Translations under genes and position numbers: made by a program
The notes under the pieces: model-generated
Database searches by the model: none
What the model was told of the DNA's origin: nothing
The model's input: only the letters and a program-made list of their open reading frames with translations
Part shown: positions 9,802 through 22,614 of the stretch, one piece after another
How the letters are laid out: every line of letters starts with the position of its first letter
Numbering within the stretch: position 1 is the stretch's first letter
From: Siderastrea radians
Taxonomy: Eukaryota; Cnidaria; Anthozoa; Scleractinia; Rhizangiidae
Reading direction: 5' to 3'
Assembly: GCA_964017195.1 (NCBI GenBank)
Contig: CAXHKT010000163.1
Span: forward strand, 1 to 64,000
Length of the DNA: 64,000 nucleotides

Positions 9802-12075
9802 TCATTTTTTGCCATCTGACAACAATTGCTTGCAATATCTACCTGGATTTTTGAAAAGGTGGCTCCTGAAGATTTGCCCATTTTGGCCGGAACGACACCG
9901 AAACCGGGTTTTTTGGACTCCCATGAGCCTAGAAACCACACGCGAGAGAGGAGAGAAGGGAGGGGAGAGAGGGGAGAAGAAAAAAGGACTGCTGGCACTC
10001 ATAATTTTTATATTGCCTACTTTGGAGATAGTTTCTGAACGACAAAAAAGTGCTCGCGACACACCGCTCGGACACCTCCACCGAGCGGTACCATTTTCAA
10101 AAATCCGGGTATATATTGGCATGAAATGGGCTAAAATGGCCAAGAAATGCTGAAGAGGCCGCTCATCAGCCAGAATTCGGTCATTTTTTGCCATCTGACA
10201 ACAATTGCTTGCAATATCTACCTGGATTTTTGAAAAGGTGGCTCCTGAAGATTTGCCCATTTCGGCCGGAACGACACCGAAACCGGGTTTTTTGGACTCC
10301 CATGAGCCTAGAAACCACACGCGAGAGAAGAGAGAAGGGAGGGGAGAGAGGGGAGAAGAAAAAAGGACTGCTGGCACTCATAATTTTTATATTGCCTACT
10401 TTGGAGATAGTTTCTGAACGACAAAAAAGTGCTCGCGACACACCGCTCGGACACCTCCACCGAGCGGTACCGTTTTCAAAAATCCGGGTATATATTGGCA
10501 TGAAATGGGCTAAAATGGCCAAGAAATGCTGAAGAGGCCGCTCATCAGCCAGAATTCGGTCATTTTTTGCCATCTGACAACAATTGCTTGCAATATCTAC
10601 CTGGATTTTTGAAAAGGTGGCTCCTGAAGATTTGCCCATTTTGGCCGGAACGACACCGAAACCGGGTTTTTTGGACTCCCATGAGCCTAGAAACCACACG
10701 CGAGAGAGGAGAGAAGGGAGGGGAGAGAGGGGAGAAGAAAAAAGGACTGCTGGCACTCATAATTTTTATATTGCCTACTTTGGAGATAGTTTCTGAACGA
10801 CAAAAAAGTGCTCGCGACACACCGCTCGGACACCTCCACCGAGCGGTACCGTTTTCAAAAATCCGGGTATATATTGGCATGAAATGGGCTAAAATGGCCA
10901 AGAAATGCTGAAGAGGCCGCTCATCAGCCAGAATTCGGTCATTTTTTGCCATCTGACAACAATTGCTTGCAATATCTACCTGGATTTTTGAAAAGGTGGC
11001 TCCTGAAGATTTGCCCATTTTGGCCGGAACGACACCGAAACCGGGTTTTTTGGACTCCCATGAGCCTAGAAACCACACGCGAGAGAAGAGAGAAGGGAGG
11101 GGAGAGAGGGGAGAAGAAAAAAGGACTGCTGGCACTCATAATTTTTATATTGCCTACTTTGGAGATAGTTTCTGAACGACAAAAAAGTGCTCGCGACACA
11201 CCGCTCGGACACCTCCACCGAGCGGTACCGTTTTCAAAAATCCGGGTATATATTGGCATGAAATGGGCTAAAATGGCCAAGAAATGCTGAAGAGGCCGCT
11301 CATCAGCCAGAATTCGGTCATTTTTTGCCATCTGACAACAATTGCTTGCAATATCTACCTGGATTTTTGAAAAGGTGGCTCCTGAAGATTTGCCCATTTT
11401 GGCCGGAACGACACCGAAACCGGGTTTTTTGGACTCCCATGAGCCTAGAAACCACACGCGAGAGAAGAGAGAAGGGAGGGGAGAGAGGGGAGAAGAAAAA
11501 AGGACTGCTGGCACTCATAATTTTTATATTGCCTACTTTGGAGATAGTTTCTGAACGACAAAAAAGTGCTCGCGACACACCGCTCGGACACCTCCACCGA
11601 GCGGTACCGTTTTCAAAAATCCGGGTATATATTGGCATGAAATGGGCTAAAATGGCCAAGAAATGCTGAAGAGGCCGCTCATCAGCCAGAATTCGGTCAT
11701 TTTTTGCCATCTGACAACAATTGCTTGCAATATCTACCTGGATTTTTGAAAAGGTGGCTCCTGAAGATTTGCCCATTTCGGCCGGAACGACACCGAAACC
11801 GGGTTTTTTGGACTCCCATGAGCCTAGAAACCACACGCGAGAGAAGAGAGAAGGGAGGGGAGAGAGGGGAGAAGAAAAAAGGACTGCTGGCACTCATAAT
11901 TTTTATATTGCCTACTTTGGAGATAGTTTCTGAACGACAAAAAAGTGCTCGCGACACACCGCTCGGACACCTCCACCGAGCGGTACCGTTTTCAAAAATC
12001 CGGGTATATATTGGCATGAAATGGGCTAAAATGGCCAAGAAATGCTGAAGAGGCCGCTCATCAGCCAGAATTCGG
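9802..12075. repeat. 6-monomer higher-order repeat, copy 2 (2,274 bp)
   Basis: Monomers at 9802, 10181, 10560, 10939, 11318 and 11697 repeat the variant order of 7528-9801. The next monomer (12076) carries purine-G but GGTACCG, so the period is broken there. Confidence 0.75.
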
Positions 12076-14282
12076 TCATTTTTTGCCATCTGACAACAAT
12101 TGCTTGCAATATCTACCTGGATTTTTGAAAAGGTGGCTCCTGAAGATTTGCCCATTTTGGCCGGAACGACACCGAAACCGGGTTTTTTGGACTCCCATGA
12201 GCCTAGAAACCACACGCGAGAGAGGAGAGAAGGGAGGGGAGAGAGGGGAGAAGAAAAAAGGACTGCTGGCACTCATAATTTTTATATTGCCTACTTTGGA
12301 GATAGTTTCTGAACGACAAAAAAGTGCTCGCGACACACCGCTCGGACACCTCCACCGAGCGGTACCGTTTTCAAAAATCCGGGTATATATTGGCATGAAA
12401 TGGGCTAAAATGGCCAAGAAATGCTGAAGAGGCCGCTCATCAGCCAGAATTCGGTCATTTTTTGCCATCTGACAACAATTGCTTGCAATATCTACCTGGA
12501 TTTTTGAAAAGGTGGCTCCTGAAGATTTGCCCATTTTGGCCGGAACGACACCGAAACCGGGTTTTTTGGACTCCCATGAGCCTAGAAACCACACGCGAGA
12601 GAAGAGAGAAGGGAGGGGAGAGAGGGGAGAAGAAAAAAGGACTGCTGGCACTCATAATTTTTATATTGCCTACTTTGGAGATAGTTTCTGAACGACAAAA
12701 AAGTGCTCGCGACACACCGCTCGGACACCTCCACCGAGCGGTACCATTTTCAAAAATCCGGGTATATATTGGCATGAAATGGGCTAAAATGGCCAAGAAA
12801 TGCTGAAGAGGCCGCTCATCAGCCAGAATTCGGTCATTTTTTGCCATCTGACAACAATTGCTTGCAATATCTACCTGGATTTTTGAAAAGGTGGCTCCTG
12901 AAGATTTGCCCATTTCGGCCGGAACGACACCGAAACCGGGTTTTTTGGACTCCCATGAGCCTAGAAACCACACGCGAGAGAAGAGAGAAGGGAGGGGAGA
13001 GAGGGGAGAAGAAAAAAGGACTGCTGGCACTCATAATTTTTATATTGCCTACTTTGGAGATAGTTTCTGAACGACAAAAAAGTGCTCGCGACACACCGCT
13101 CGGACACCTCCACCGAGCGGTACCGTTTTCAAAAATCCGGGTATATATTGGCATGAAATGGGCTAAAATGGCCAAGAAATGCTGAAGAGGCCGCTCATCA
13201 GCCAGAATTCGGTCATTTTTTGCCATCTGACAACAATTGCTTGCAATATCTACCTGGATTTTTGAAAAGGTGGCTCCTGAAGATTTGCCCATTTTGGCCG
13301 GAACGACACCGAAACCGGGTTTTTTGGACTCCCATGAGCCTAGAAACCACACGCGAGAGAAGAGAGAAGGGAGGGGAGAGAGGGGAGAAGAAAAAAGGAC
13401 TGCTGGCACTCATAATTTTTATATTGCCTACTTTGGAGATAGTTTCTGAACGACAAAAAAGTGCTCGCGACACACCGCTCGGACACCTCCACCGAGCGGT
13501 ACCATTTTCAAAAATCCGGGTATATATTGGCATGAAATGGGCTAAAATGGCCAAGAAATGCTGAAGAGGCCGCTCATCAGCCAGAATTCGGTCATTTTTT
13601 GCCATCTGACAACAATTGCTTGCAATATCTACCTGGATTTTTGAAAAGGTGGCTCCTGAAGATTTGCCCATTTCGGCCGGAACGACACCGAAACCGGGTT
13701 TTTTGGACTCCCATGAGCCTAGAAACCACACGCGAGAGAAGAGAGAAGGGAGGGGAGAGAGGGGAGAAGAAAAAAGGACTGCTGGCACTCATAATTTTTA
13801 TATTGCCTACTTTGGAGATAGTTTCTGAACGACAAAAAAGTGCTCGCGACACACCGCTCGGACACCTCCACCGAGCGGTACCGTTTTCAAAAATCCGGGT
13901 ATATATTGGCATGAAATGGGCTAAAATGGCCAAGAAATGCTGAAGAGGCCGCTCATCAGCCAGAATTCGGTCATTTTTTGCCATCTGACAACAATTGCTT
14001 GCAATATCTACCTGGATTTTTGAAAAGGTGGCTCCTGAAGATTTGCCCATTTTGGCCGGAACGACACCGAAACCGGGTTTTTTGGACTCCCATGAGCCTA
14101 GAAACCACACGCGAGAGAAGAGAGAAGGGAGGGGAGAGAGGGGAGAAGAAAAAAGGACTGCTGGCACTCATAATTTTTATATTGCCTACTTTGGAGATAG
14201 TTTCTGAACGACAAAAAAGTGCTCGCGACACACCGCTCGGACACCTCCACCGAGCGGTACCGTTTTCAAAAATCCGGGTATA

Positions 14283-14486
14283 TATTGGCATGAAATGGGC
14301 TAAAATGGCCAAGAAATGCTGAAGAGGCCGCTCATCAGCCAGAATTCGGTCATTTTTTGCCATCTGACAACAATTGCTTGCAATTATTGGCATGAAATGG
14401 GCTAAAATGGCCAAGAAATGCTGAAGAGGCCGCTCATCAGCCAGAATTCGGTCATTTTTTGCCATCTGACAACAATTGCTTGCAAT
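14283..14486. repeat. 102-bp core tandem duplication (short copy 1)
   Basis: 14283-14384 is repeated at 14385-14486, making a 481-bp spacing between monomers. The join reads GCAAT/TATTGG. Equivalently, it is a core that lacks the 277-bp inverted-repeat module. There is no base overlap between the two joined sides. Confidence 0.95.
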
Positions 14487-16279
14487 ATCTACCTGGATTT
14501 TTGAAAAGGTGGCTCCTGAAGATTTGCCCATTTTGGCCGGAACGACACCGAAACCGGGTTTTTTGGACTCCCATGAGCCTAGAAACCACACGCGAGAGAA
14601 GAGAGAAGGGAGGGGAGAGAGGGGAGAAGAAAAAAGGACTGCTGGCACTCATAATTTTTATATTGCCTACTTTGGAGATAGTTTCTGAACGACAAAAAAG
14701 TGCTCGCGACACACCGCTCGGACACCTCCACCGAGCGGTACCGTTTTCAAAAATCCGGGTATATATTGGCATGAAATGGGCTAAAATGGCCAAGAAATGC
14801 TGAAGAGGCCGCTCATCAGCCAGAATTCGGTCATTTTTTGCCATCTGACAACAATTGCTTGCAATATCTACCTGGATTTTTGAAAAGGTGGCTCCTGAAG
14901 ATTTGCCCATTTTGGCCGGAACGACACCGAAACCGGGTTTTTTGGACTCCCATGAGCCTAGAAACCACACGCGAGAGAAGAGAGAAGGGAGGGGAGAGAG
15001 GGGAGAAGAAAAAAGGACTGCTGGCACTCATAATTTTTATATTGCCTACTTTGGAGATAGTTTCTGAACGACAAAAAAGTGCTCGCGACACACCGCTCGG
15101 ACACCTCCACCGAGCGGTACCGTTTTCAAAAATCCGGGTATATATTGGCATGAAATGGGCTAAAATGGCCAAGAAATGCTGAAGAGGCCGCTCATCAGCC
15201 AGAATTCGGTCATTTTTTGCCATCTGACAACAATTGCTTGCAATATCTACCTGGATTTTTGAAAAGGTGGCTCCTGAAGATTTGCCCATTTCGGCCGGAA
15301 CGACACCGAAACCGGGTTTTTTGGACTCCCATGAGCCTAGAAACCACACGCGAGAGAAGAGAGAAGGGAGGGGAGAGAGGGGAGAAGAAAAAAGGACTGC
15401 TGGCACTCATAATTTTTATATTGCCTACTTTGGAGATAGTTTCTGAACGACAAAAAAGTGCTCGCGACACACCGCTCGGACACCTCCACCGAGCGGTACC
15501 GTTTTCAAAAATCCGGGTATATATTGGCATGAAATGGGCTAAAATGGCCAAGAAATGCTGAAGAGGCCGCTCATCAGCCAGAATTCGGTCATTTTTTGCC
15601 ATCTGACAACAATTGCTTGCAATATCTACCTGGATTTTTGAAAAGGTGGCTCCTGAAGATTTGCCCATTTTGGCCGGAACGACACCGAAACCGGGTTTTT
15701 TGGACTCCCATGAGCCTAGAAACCACACGCGAGAGAAGAGAGAAGGGAGGGGAGAGAGGGGAGAAGAAAAAAGGACTGCTGGCACTCATAATTTTTATAT
15801 TGCCTACTTTGGAGATAGTTTCTGAACGACAAAAAAGTGCTCGCGACACACCGCTCGGACACCTCCACCGAGCGGTACCGTTTTCAAAAATCCGGGTATA
15901 TATTGGCATGAAATGGGCTAAAATGGCCAAGAAATGCTGAAGAGGCCGCTCATCAGCCAGAATTCGGTCATTTTTTGCCATCTGACAACAATTGCTTGCA
16001 ATATCTACCTGGATTTTTGAAAAGGTGGCTCCTGAAGATTTGCCCATTTTGGCCGGAACGACACCGAAACCGGGTTTTTTGGACTCCCATGAGCCTAGAA
16101 ACCACACGCGAGAGAAGAGAGAAGGGAGGGGAGAGAGGGGAGAAGAAAAAAGGACTGCTGGCACTCATAATTTTTATATTGCCTACTTTGGAGATAGTTT
16201 CTGAACGACAAAAAAGTGCTCGCGACACACCGCTCGGACACCTCCACCGAGCGGTACCGTTTTCAAAAATCCGGGTATA

Positions 16280-16483
16280 TATTGGCATGAAATGGGCTAA
16301 AATGGCCAAGAAATGCTGAAGAGGCCGCTCATCAGCCAGAATTCGGTCATTTTTTGCCATCTGACAACAATTGCTTGCAATTATTGGCATGAAATGGGCT
16401 AAAATGGCCAAGAAATGCTGAAGAGGCCGCTCATCAGCCAGAATTCGGTCATTTTTTGCCATCTGACAACAATTGCTTGCAAT
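16280..16483. repeat. 102-bp core tandem duplication (short copy 2)
   Basis: Same join (GCAAT/TATTGG) as at 14384, 1,997 bp downstream (5 monomers plus 102). It is most likely a copy of the same event spread by array amplification, although the CATTTCGG monomer order around it is not the same. Confidence 0.95.
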
Positions 16484-17091
16484 ATCTACCTGGATTTTTG
16501 AAAAGGTGGCTCCTGAAGATTTGCCCATTTTGGCCGGAACGACACCGAAACCGGGTTTTTTGGACTCCCATGAGCCTAGAAACCACACGCGAGAGAAGAG
16601 AGAAGGGAGGGGAGAGAGGGGAGAAGAAAAAAGGACTGCTGGCACTCATAATTTTTATATTGCCTACTTTGGAGATAGTTTCTGAACGACAAAAAAGTGC
16701 TCGCGACACACCGCTCGGACACCTCCACCGAGCGGTACCGTTTTCAAAAATCCGGGTATATATTGGCATGAAATGGGCTAAAATGGCCAAGAAATGCTGA
16801 AGAGGCCGCTCATCAGCCAGAATTCGGTCATTTTTTGCCATCTGACAACAATTGCTTGCAATATCTACCTGGATTTTTGAAAAGGTGGCTCCTGAAGATT
16901 TGCCCATTTTGGCCGGAACGACACCGAAACCGGGTTTTTTGGACTCCCATGAGCCTAGAAACCACACGCGAGAGAAGAGAGAAGGGAGGGGAGAGAGGGG
17001 AGAAGAAAAAAGGACTGCTGGCACTCATAATTTTTATATTGCCTACTTTGGAGATAGTTTCTGAACGACAAAAAAGTGCTCGCGACACACC

Positions 17092-17092
17092 A
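17092..17092. other. Hairpin-stem substitution (ACCGCTCGG to ACCACTCGG)
   Basis: G-to-A in the left stem of the monomer hairpin, changing a G-C pair to an A-C mismatch. The same change recurs at 17850, exactly 758 bp (two monomers) later, so the two monomers are probably related by a local two-monomer duplication. Confidence 0.9.
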
Positions 17093-17849
17093 CTCGGACA
17101 CCTCCACCGAGCGGTACCGTTTTCAAAAATCCGGGTATATATTGGCATGAAATGGGCTAAAATGGCCAAGAAATGCTGAAGAGGCCGCTCATCAGCCAGA
17201 ATTCGGTCATTTTTTGCCATCTGACAACAATTGCTTGCAATATCTACCTGGATTTTTGAAAAGGTGGCTCCTGAAGATTTGCCCATTTTGGCCGGAACGA
17301 CACCGAAACCGGGTTTTTTGGACTCCCATGAGCCTAGAAACCACACGCGAGAGAAGAGAGAAGGGAGGGGAGAGAGGGGAGAAGAAAAAAGGACTGCTGG
17401 CACTCATAATTTTTATATTGCCTACTTTGGAGATAGTTTCTGAACGACAAAAAAGTGCTCGCGACACACCGCTCGGACACCTCCACCGAGCGGTACCGTT
17501 TTCAAAAATCCGGGTATATATTGGCATGAAATGGGCTAAAATGGCCAAGAAATGCTGAAGAGGCCGCTCATCAGCCAGAATTCGGTCATTTTTTGCCATC
17601 TGACAACAATTGCTTGCAATATCTACCTGGATTTTTGAAAAGGTGGCTCCTGAAGATTTGCCCATTTTGGCCGGAACGACACCGAAACCGGGTTTTTTGG
17701 ACTCCCATGAGCCTAGAAACCACACGCGAGAGAAGAGAGAAGGGAGGGGAGAGAGGGGAGAAGAAAAAAGGACTGCTGGCACTCATAATTTTTATATTGC
17801 CTACTTTGGAGATAGTTTCTGAACGACAAAAAAGTGCTCGCGACACACC

Positions 17850-17850
17850 A
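17850..17850. other. Second hairpin-stem substitution, two monomers downstream
   Basis: Same G-to-A as at 17092. I noticed no other stem changes among the roughly 160 hairpins, though I did not align every copy by computer. Confidence 0.9.
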
Positions 17851-19034
17851 CTCGGACACCTCCACCGAGCGGTACCGTTTTCAAAAATCCGGGTATATAT
17901 TGGCATGAAATGGGCTAAAATGGCCAAGAAATGCTGAAGAGGCCGCTCATCAGCCAGAATTCGGTCATTTTTTGCCATCTGACAACAATTGCTTGCAATA
18001 TCTACCTGGATTTTTGAAAAGGTGGCTCCTGAAGATTTGCCCATTTTGGCCGGAACGACACCGAAACCGGGTTTTTTGGACTCCCATGAGCCTAGAAACC
18101 ACACGCGAGAGAAGAGAGAAGGGAGGGGAGAGAGGGGAGAAGAAAAAAGGACTGCTGGCACTCATAATTTTTATATTGCCTACTTTGGAGATAGTTTCTG
18201 AACGACAAAAAAGTGCTCGCGACACACCGCTCGGACACCTCCACCGAGCGGTACCGTTTTCAAAAATCCGGGTATATATTGGCATGAAATGGGCTAAAAT
18301 GGCCAAGAAATGCTGAAGAGGCCGCTCATCAGCCAGAATTCGGTCATTTTTTGCCATCTGACAACAATTGCTTGCAATATCTACCTGGATTTTTGAAAAG
18401 GTGGCTCCTGAAGATTTGCCCATTTTGGCCGGAACGACACCGAAACCGGGTTTTTTGGACTCCCATGAGCCTAGAAACCACACGCGAGAGAAGAGAGAAG
18501 GGAGGGGAGAGAGGGGAGAAGAAAAAAGGACTGCTGGCACTCATAATTTTTATATTGCCTACTTTGGAGATAGTTTCTGAACGACAAAAAAGTGCTCGCG
18601 ACACACCGCTCGGACACCTCCACCGAGCGGTACCGTTTTCAAAAATCCGGGTATATATTGGCATGAAATGGGCTAAAATGGCCAAGAAATGCTGAAGAGG
18701 CCGCTCATCAGCCAGAATTCGGTCATTTTTTGCCATCTGACAACAATTGCTTGCAATATCTACCTGGATTTTTGAAAAGGTGGCTCCTGAAGATTTGCCC
18801 ATTTTGGCCGGAACGACACCGAAACCGGGTTTTTTGGACTCCCATGAGCCTAGAAACCACACGCGAGAGAAGAGAGAAGGGAGGGGAGAGAGGGGAGAAG
18901 AAAAAAGGACTGCTGGCACTCATAATTTTTATATTGCCTACTTTGGAGATAGTTTCTGAACGACAAAAAAGTGCTCGCGACACACCGCTCGGACACCTCC
19001 ACCGAGCGGTACCGTTTTCAAAAATCCGGGTATA

Positions 19035-19238
19035 TATTGGCATGAAATGGGCTAAAATGGCCAAGAAATGCTGAAGAGGCCGCTCATCAGCCAGAATTCG
19101 GTCATTTTTTGCCATCTGACAACAATTGCTTGCAATTATTGGCATGAAATGGGCTAAAATGGCCAAGAAATGCTGAAGAGGCCGCTCATCAGCCAGAATT
19201 CGGTCATTTTTTGCCATCTGACAACAATTGCTTGCAAT
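19035..19238. repeat. 102-bp core tandem duplication (short copy 3)
   Basis: Third identical GCAAT/TATTGG join, 2,755 bp after copy 2 (7 monomers plus 102). The monomers around it are standard. Confidence 0.95.
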
Positions 19239-22200
19239 ATCTACCTGGATTTTTGAAAAGGTGGCTCCTGAAGATTTGCCCATTTTGGCCGGAACGACAC
19301 CGAAACCGGGTTTTTTGGACTCCCATGAGCCTAGAAACCACACGCGAGAGAAGAGAGAAGGGAGGGGAGAGAGGGGAGAAGAAAAAAGGACTGCTGGCAC
19401 TCATAATTTTTATATTGCCTACTTTGGAGATAGTTTCTGAACGACAAAAAAGTGCTCGCGACACACCGCTCGGACACCTCCACCGAGCGGTACCGTTTTC
19501 AAAAATCCGGGTATATATTGGCATGAAATGGGCTAAAATGGCCAAGAAATGCTGAAGAGGCCGCTCATCAGCCAGAATTCGGTCATTTTTTGCCATCTGA
19601 CAACAATTGCTTGCAATATCTACCTGGATTTTTGAAAAGGTGGCTCCTGAAGATTTGCCCATTTTGGCCGGAACGACACCGAAACCGGGTTTTTTGGACT
19701 CCCATGAGCCTAGAAACCACACGCGAGAGAAGAGAGAAGGGAGGGGAGAGAGGGGAGAAGAAAAAAGGACTGCTGGCACTCATAATTTTTATATTGCCTA
19801 CTTTGGAGATAGTTTCTGAACGACAAAAAAGTGCTCGCGACACACCGCTCGGACACCTCCACCGAGCGGTACCGTTTTCAAAAATCCGGGTATATATTGG
19901 CATGAAATGGGCTAAAATGGCCAAGAAATGCTGAAGAGGCCGCTCATCAGCCAGAATTCGGTCATTTTTTGCCATCTGACAACAATTGCTTGCAATATCT
20001 ACCTGGATTTTTGAAAAGGTGGCTCCTGAAGATTTGCCCATTTTGGCCGGAACGACACCGAAACCGGGTTTTTTGGACTCCCATGAGCCTAGAAACCACA
20101 CGCGAGAGAAGAGAGAAGGGAGGGGAGAGAGGGGAGAAGAAAAAAGGACTGCTGGCACTCATAATTTTTATATTGCCTACTTTGGAGATAGTTTCTGAAC
20201 GACAAAAAAGTGCTCGCGACACACCGCTCGGACACCTCCACCGAGCGGTACCGTTTTCAAAAATCCGGGTATATATTGGCATGAAATGGGCTAAAATGGC
20301 CAAGAAATGCTGAAGAGGCCGCTCATCAGCCAGAATTCGGTCATTTTTTGCCATCTGACAACAATTGCTTGCAATATCTACCTGGATTTTTGAAAAGGTG
20401 GCTCCTGAAGATTTGCCCATTTTGGCCGGAACGACACCGAAACCGGGTTTTTTGGACTCCCATGAGCCTAGAAACCACACGCGAGAGAAGAGAGAAGGGA
20501 GGGGAGAGAGGGGAGAAGAAAAAAGGACTGCTGGCACTCATAATTTTTATATTGCCTACTTTGGAGATAGTTTCTGAACGACAAAAAAGTGCTCGCGACA
20601 CACCGCTCGGACACCTCCACCGAGCGGTACCGTTTTCAAAAATCCGGGTATATATTGGCATGAAATGGGCTAAAATGGCCAAGAAATGCTGAAGAGGCCG
20701 CTCATCAGCCAGAATTCGGTCATTTTTTGCCATCTGACAACAATTGCTTGCAATATCTACCTGGATTTTTGAAAAGGTGGCTCCTGAAGATTTGCCCATT
20801 TTGGCCGGAACGACACCGAAACCGGGTTTTTTGGACTCCCATGAGCCTAGAAACCACACGCGAGAGAGGAGAGAAGGGAGGGGAGAGAGGGGAGAAGAAA
20901 AAAGGACTGCTGGCACTCATAATTTTTATATTGCCTACTTTGGAGATAGTTTCTGAACGACAAAAAAGTGCTCGCGACACACCGCTCGGACACCTCCACC
21001 GAGCGGTACCGTTTTCAAAAATCCGGGTATATATTGGCATGAAATGGGCTAAAATGGCCAAGAAATGCTGAAGAGGCCGCTCATCAGCCAGAATTCGGTC
21101 ATTTTTTGCCATCTGACAACAATTGCTTGCAATATCTACCTGGATTTTTGAAAAGGTGGCTCCTGAAGATTTGCCCATTTTGGCCGGAACGACACCGAAA
21201 CCGGGTTTTTTGGACTCCCATGAGCCTAGAAACCACACGCGAGAGAAGAGAGAAGGGAGGGGAGAGAGGGGAGAAGAAAAAAGGACTGCTGGCACTCATA
21301 ATTTTTATATTGCCTACTTTGGAGATAGTTTCTGAACGACAAAAAAGTGCTCGCGACACACCGCTCGGACACCTCCACCGAGCGGTACCGTTTTCAAAAA
21401 TCCGGGTATATATTGGCATGAAATGGGCTAAAATGGCCAAGAAATGCTGAAGAGGCCGCTCATCAGCCAGAATTCGGTCATTTTTTGCCATCTGACAACA
21501 ATTGCTTGCAATATCTACCTGGATTTTTGAAAAGGTGGCTCCTGAAGATTTGCCCATTTTGGCCGGAACGACACCGAAACCGGGTTTTTTGGACTCCCAT
21601 GAGCCTAGAAACCACACGCGAGAGAAGAGAGAAGGGAGGGGAGAGAGGGGAGAAGAAAAAAGGACTGCTGGCACTCATAATTTTTATATTGCCTACTTTG
21701 GAGATAGTTTCTGAACGACAAAAAAGTGCTCGCGACACACCGCTCGGACACCTCCACCGAGCGGTACCGTTTTCAAAAATCCGGGTATATATTGGCATGA
21801 AATGGGCTAAAATGGCCAAGAAATGCTGAAGAGGCCGCTCATCAGCCAGAATTCGGTCATTTTTTGCCATCTGACAACAATTGCTTGCAATATCTACCTG
21901 GATTTTTGAAAAGGTGGCTCCTGAAGATTTGCCCATTTTGGCCGGAACGACACCGAAACCGGGTTTTTTGGACTCCCATGAGCCTAGAAACCACACGCGA
22001 GAGAAGAGAGAAGGGAGGGGAGAGAGGGGAGAAGAAAAAAGGACTGCTGGCACTCATAATTTTTATATTGCCTACTTTGGAGATAGTTTCTGAACGACAA
22101 AAAAGTGCTCGCGACACACCGCTCGGACACCTCCACCGAGCGGTACCGTTTTCAAAAATCCGGGTATATATTGGCATGAAATGGGCTAAAATGGCCAAGA

Positions 22201-22614
22201 AATGCTGAAGAGGCCGCTCATCAGCCAGAATTCGGTCATTTTTTGCCATCTGACAACAATTGCTTGCAATATCTACCTGGATTTTTGAAAAGGTGGCTCC
22301 TGAAGATTTGCCCATTTTGGCCGGAACGACACCGAAACCGGGTTTTTTGGACTCCCATGAGCCTAGAAACCACACGCGAGAGAAGAGAGAAGGGAGGGGA
22401 GAGAGGGGAGAAGAAAAAAGGACTGCTGGCACTCATAATTTTTATATTGCCTACTTTGGAGATAGTTTCTGAACGACAAAAAAGTGCTCGCGACACACCG
22501 CTCGGACACCTCCACCGAGCGGTACCGTTTTCAAAAATCCGGGTATATATTGGCATGAAATGGGCTAAAATGGCCAAGAAATGCTGAAGAGGCCGCTCAT
22601 CAGCCAGAATTCGG

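Noticed and set aside
13971..14648. 225-codon ORF where the 102-bp duplication occurs
   Set aside because: 102 is a multiple of 3, so the duplication merely lengthens the spurious 191-codon frame by 34 codons with a repeated segment. The 104-bp version breaks it, as expected for non-coding DNA.
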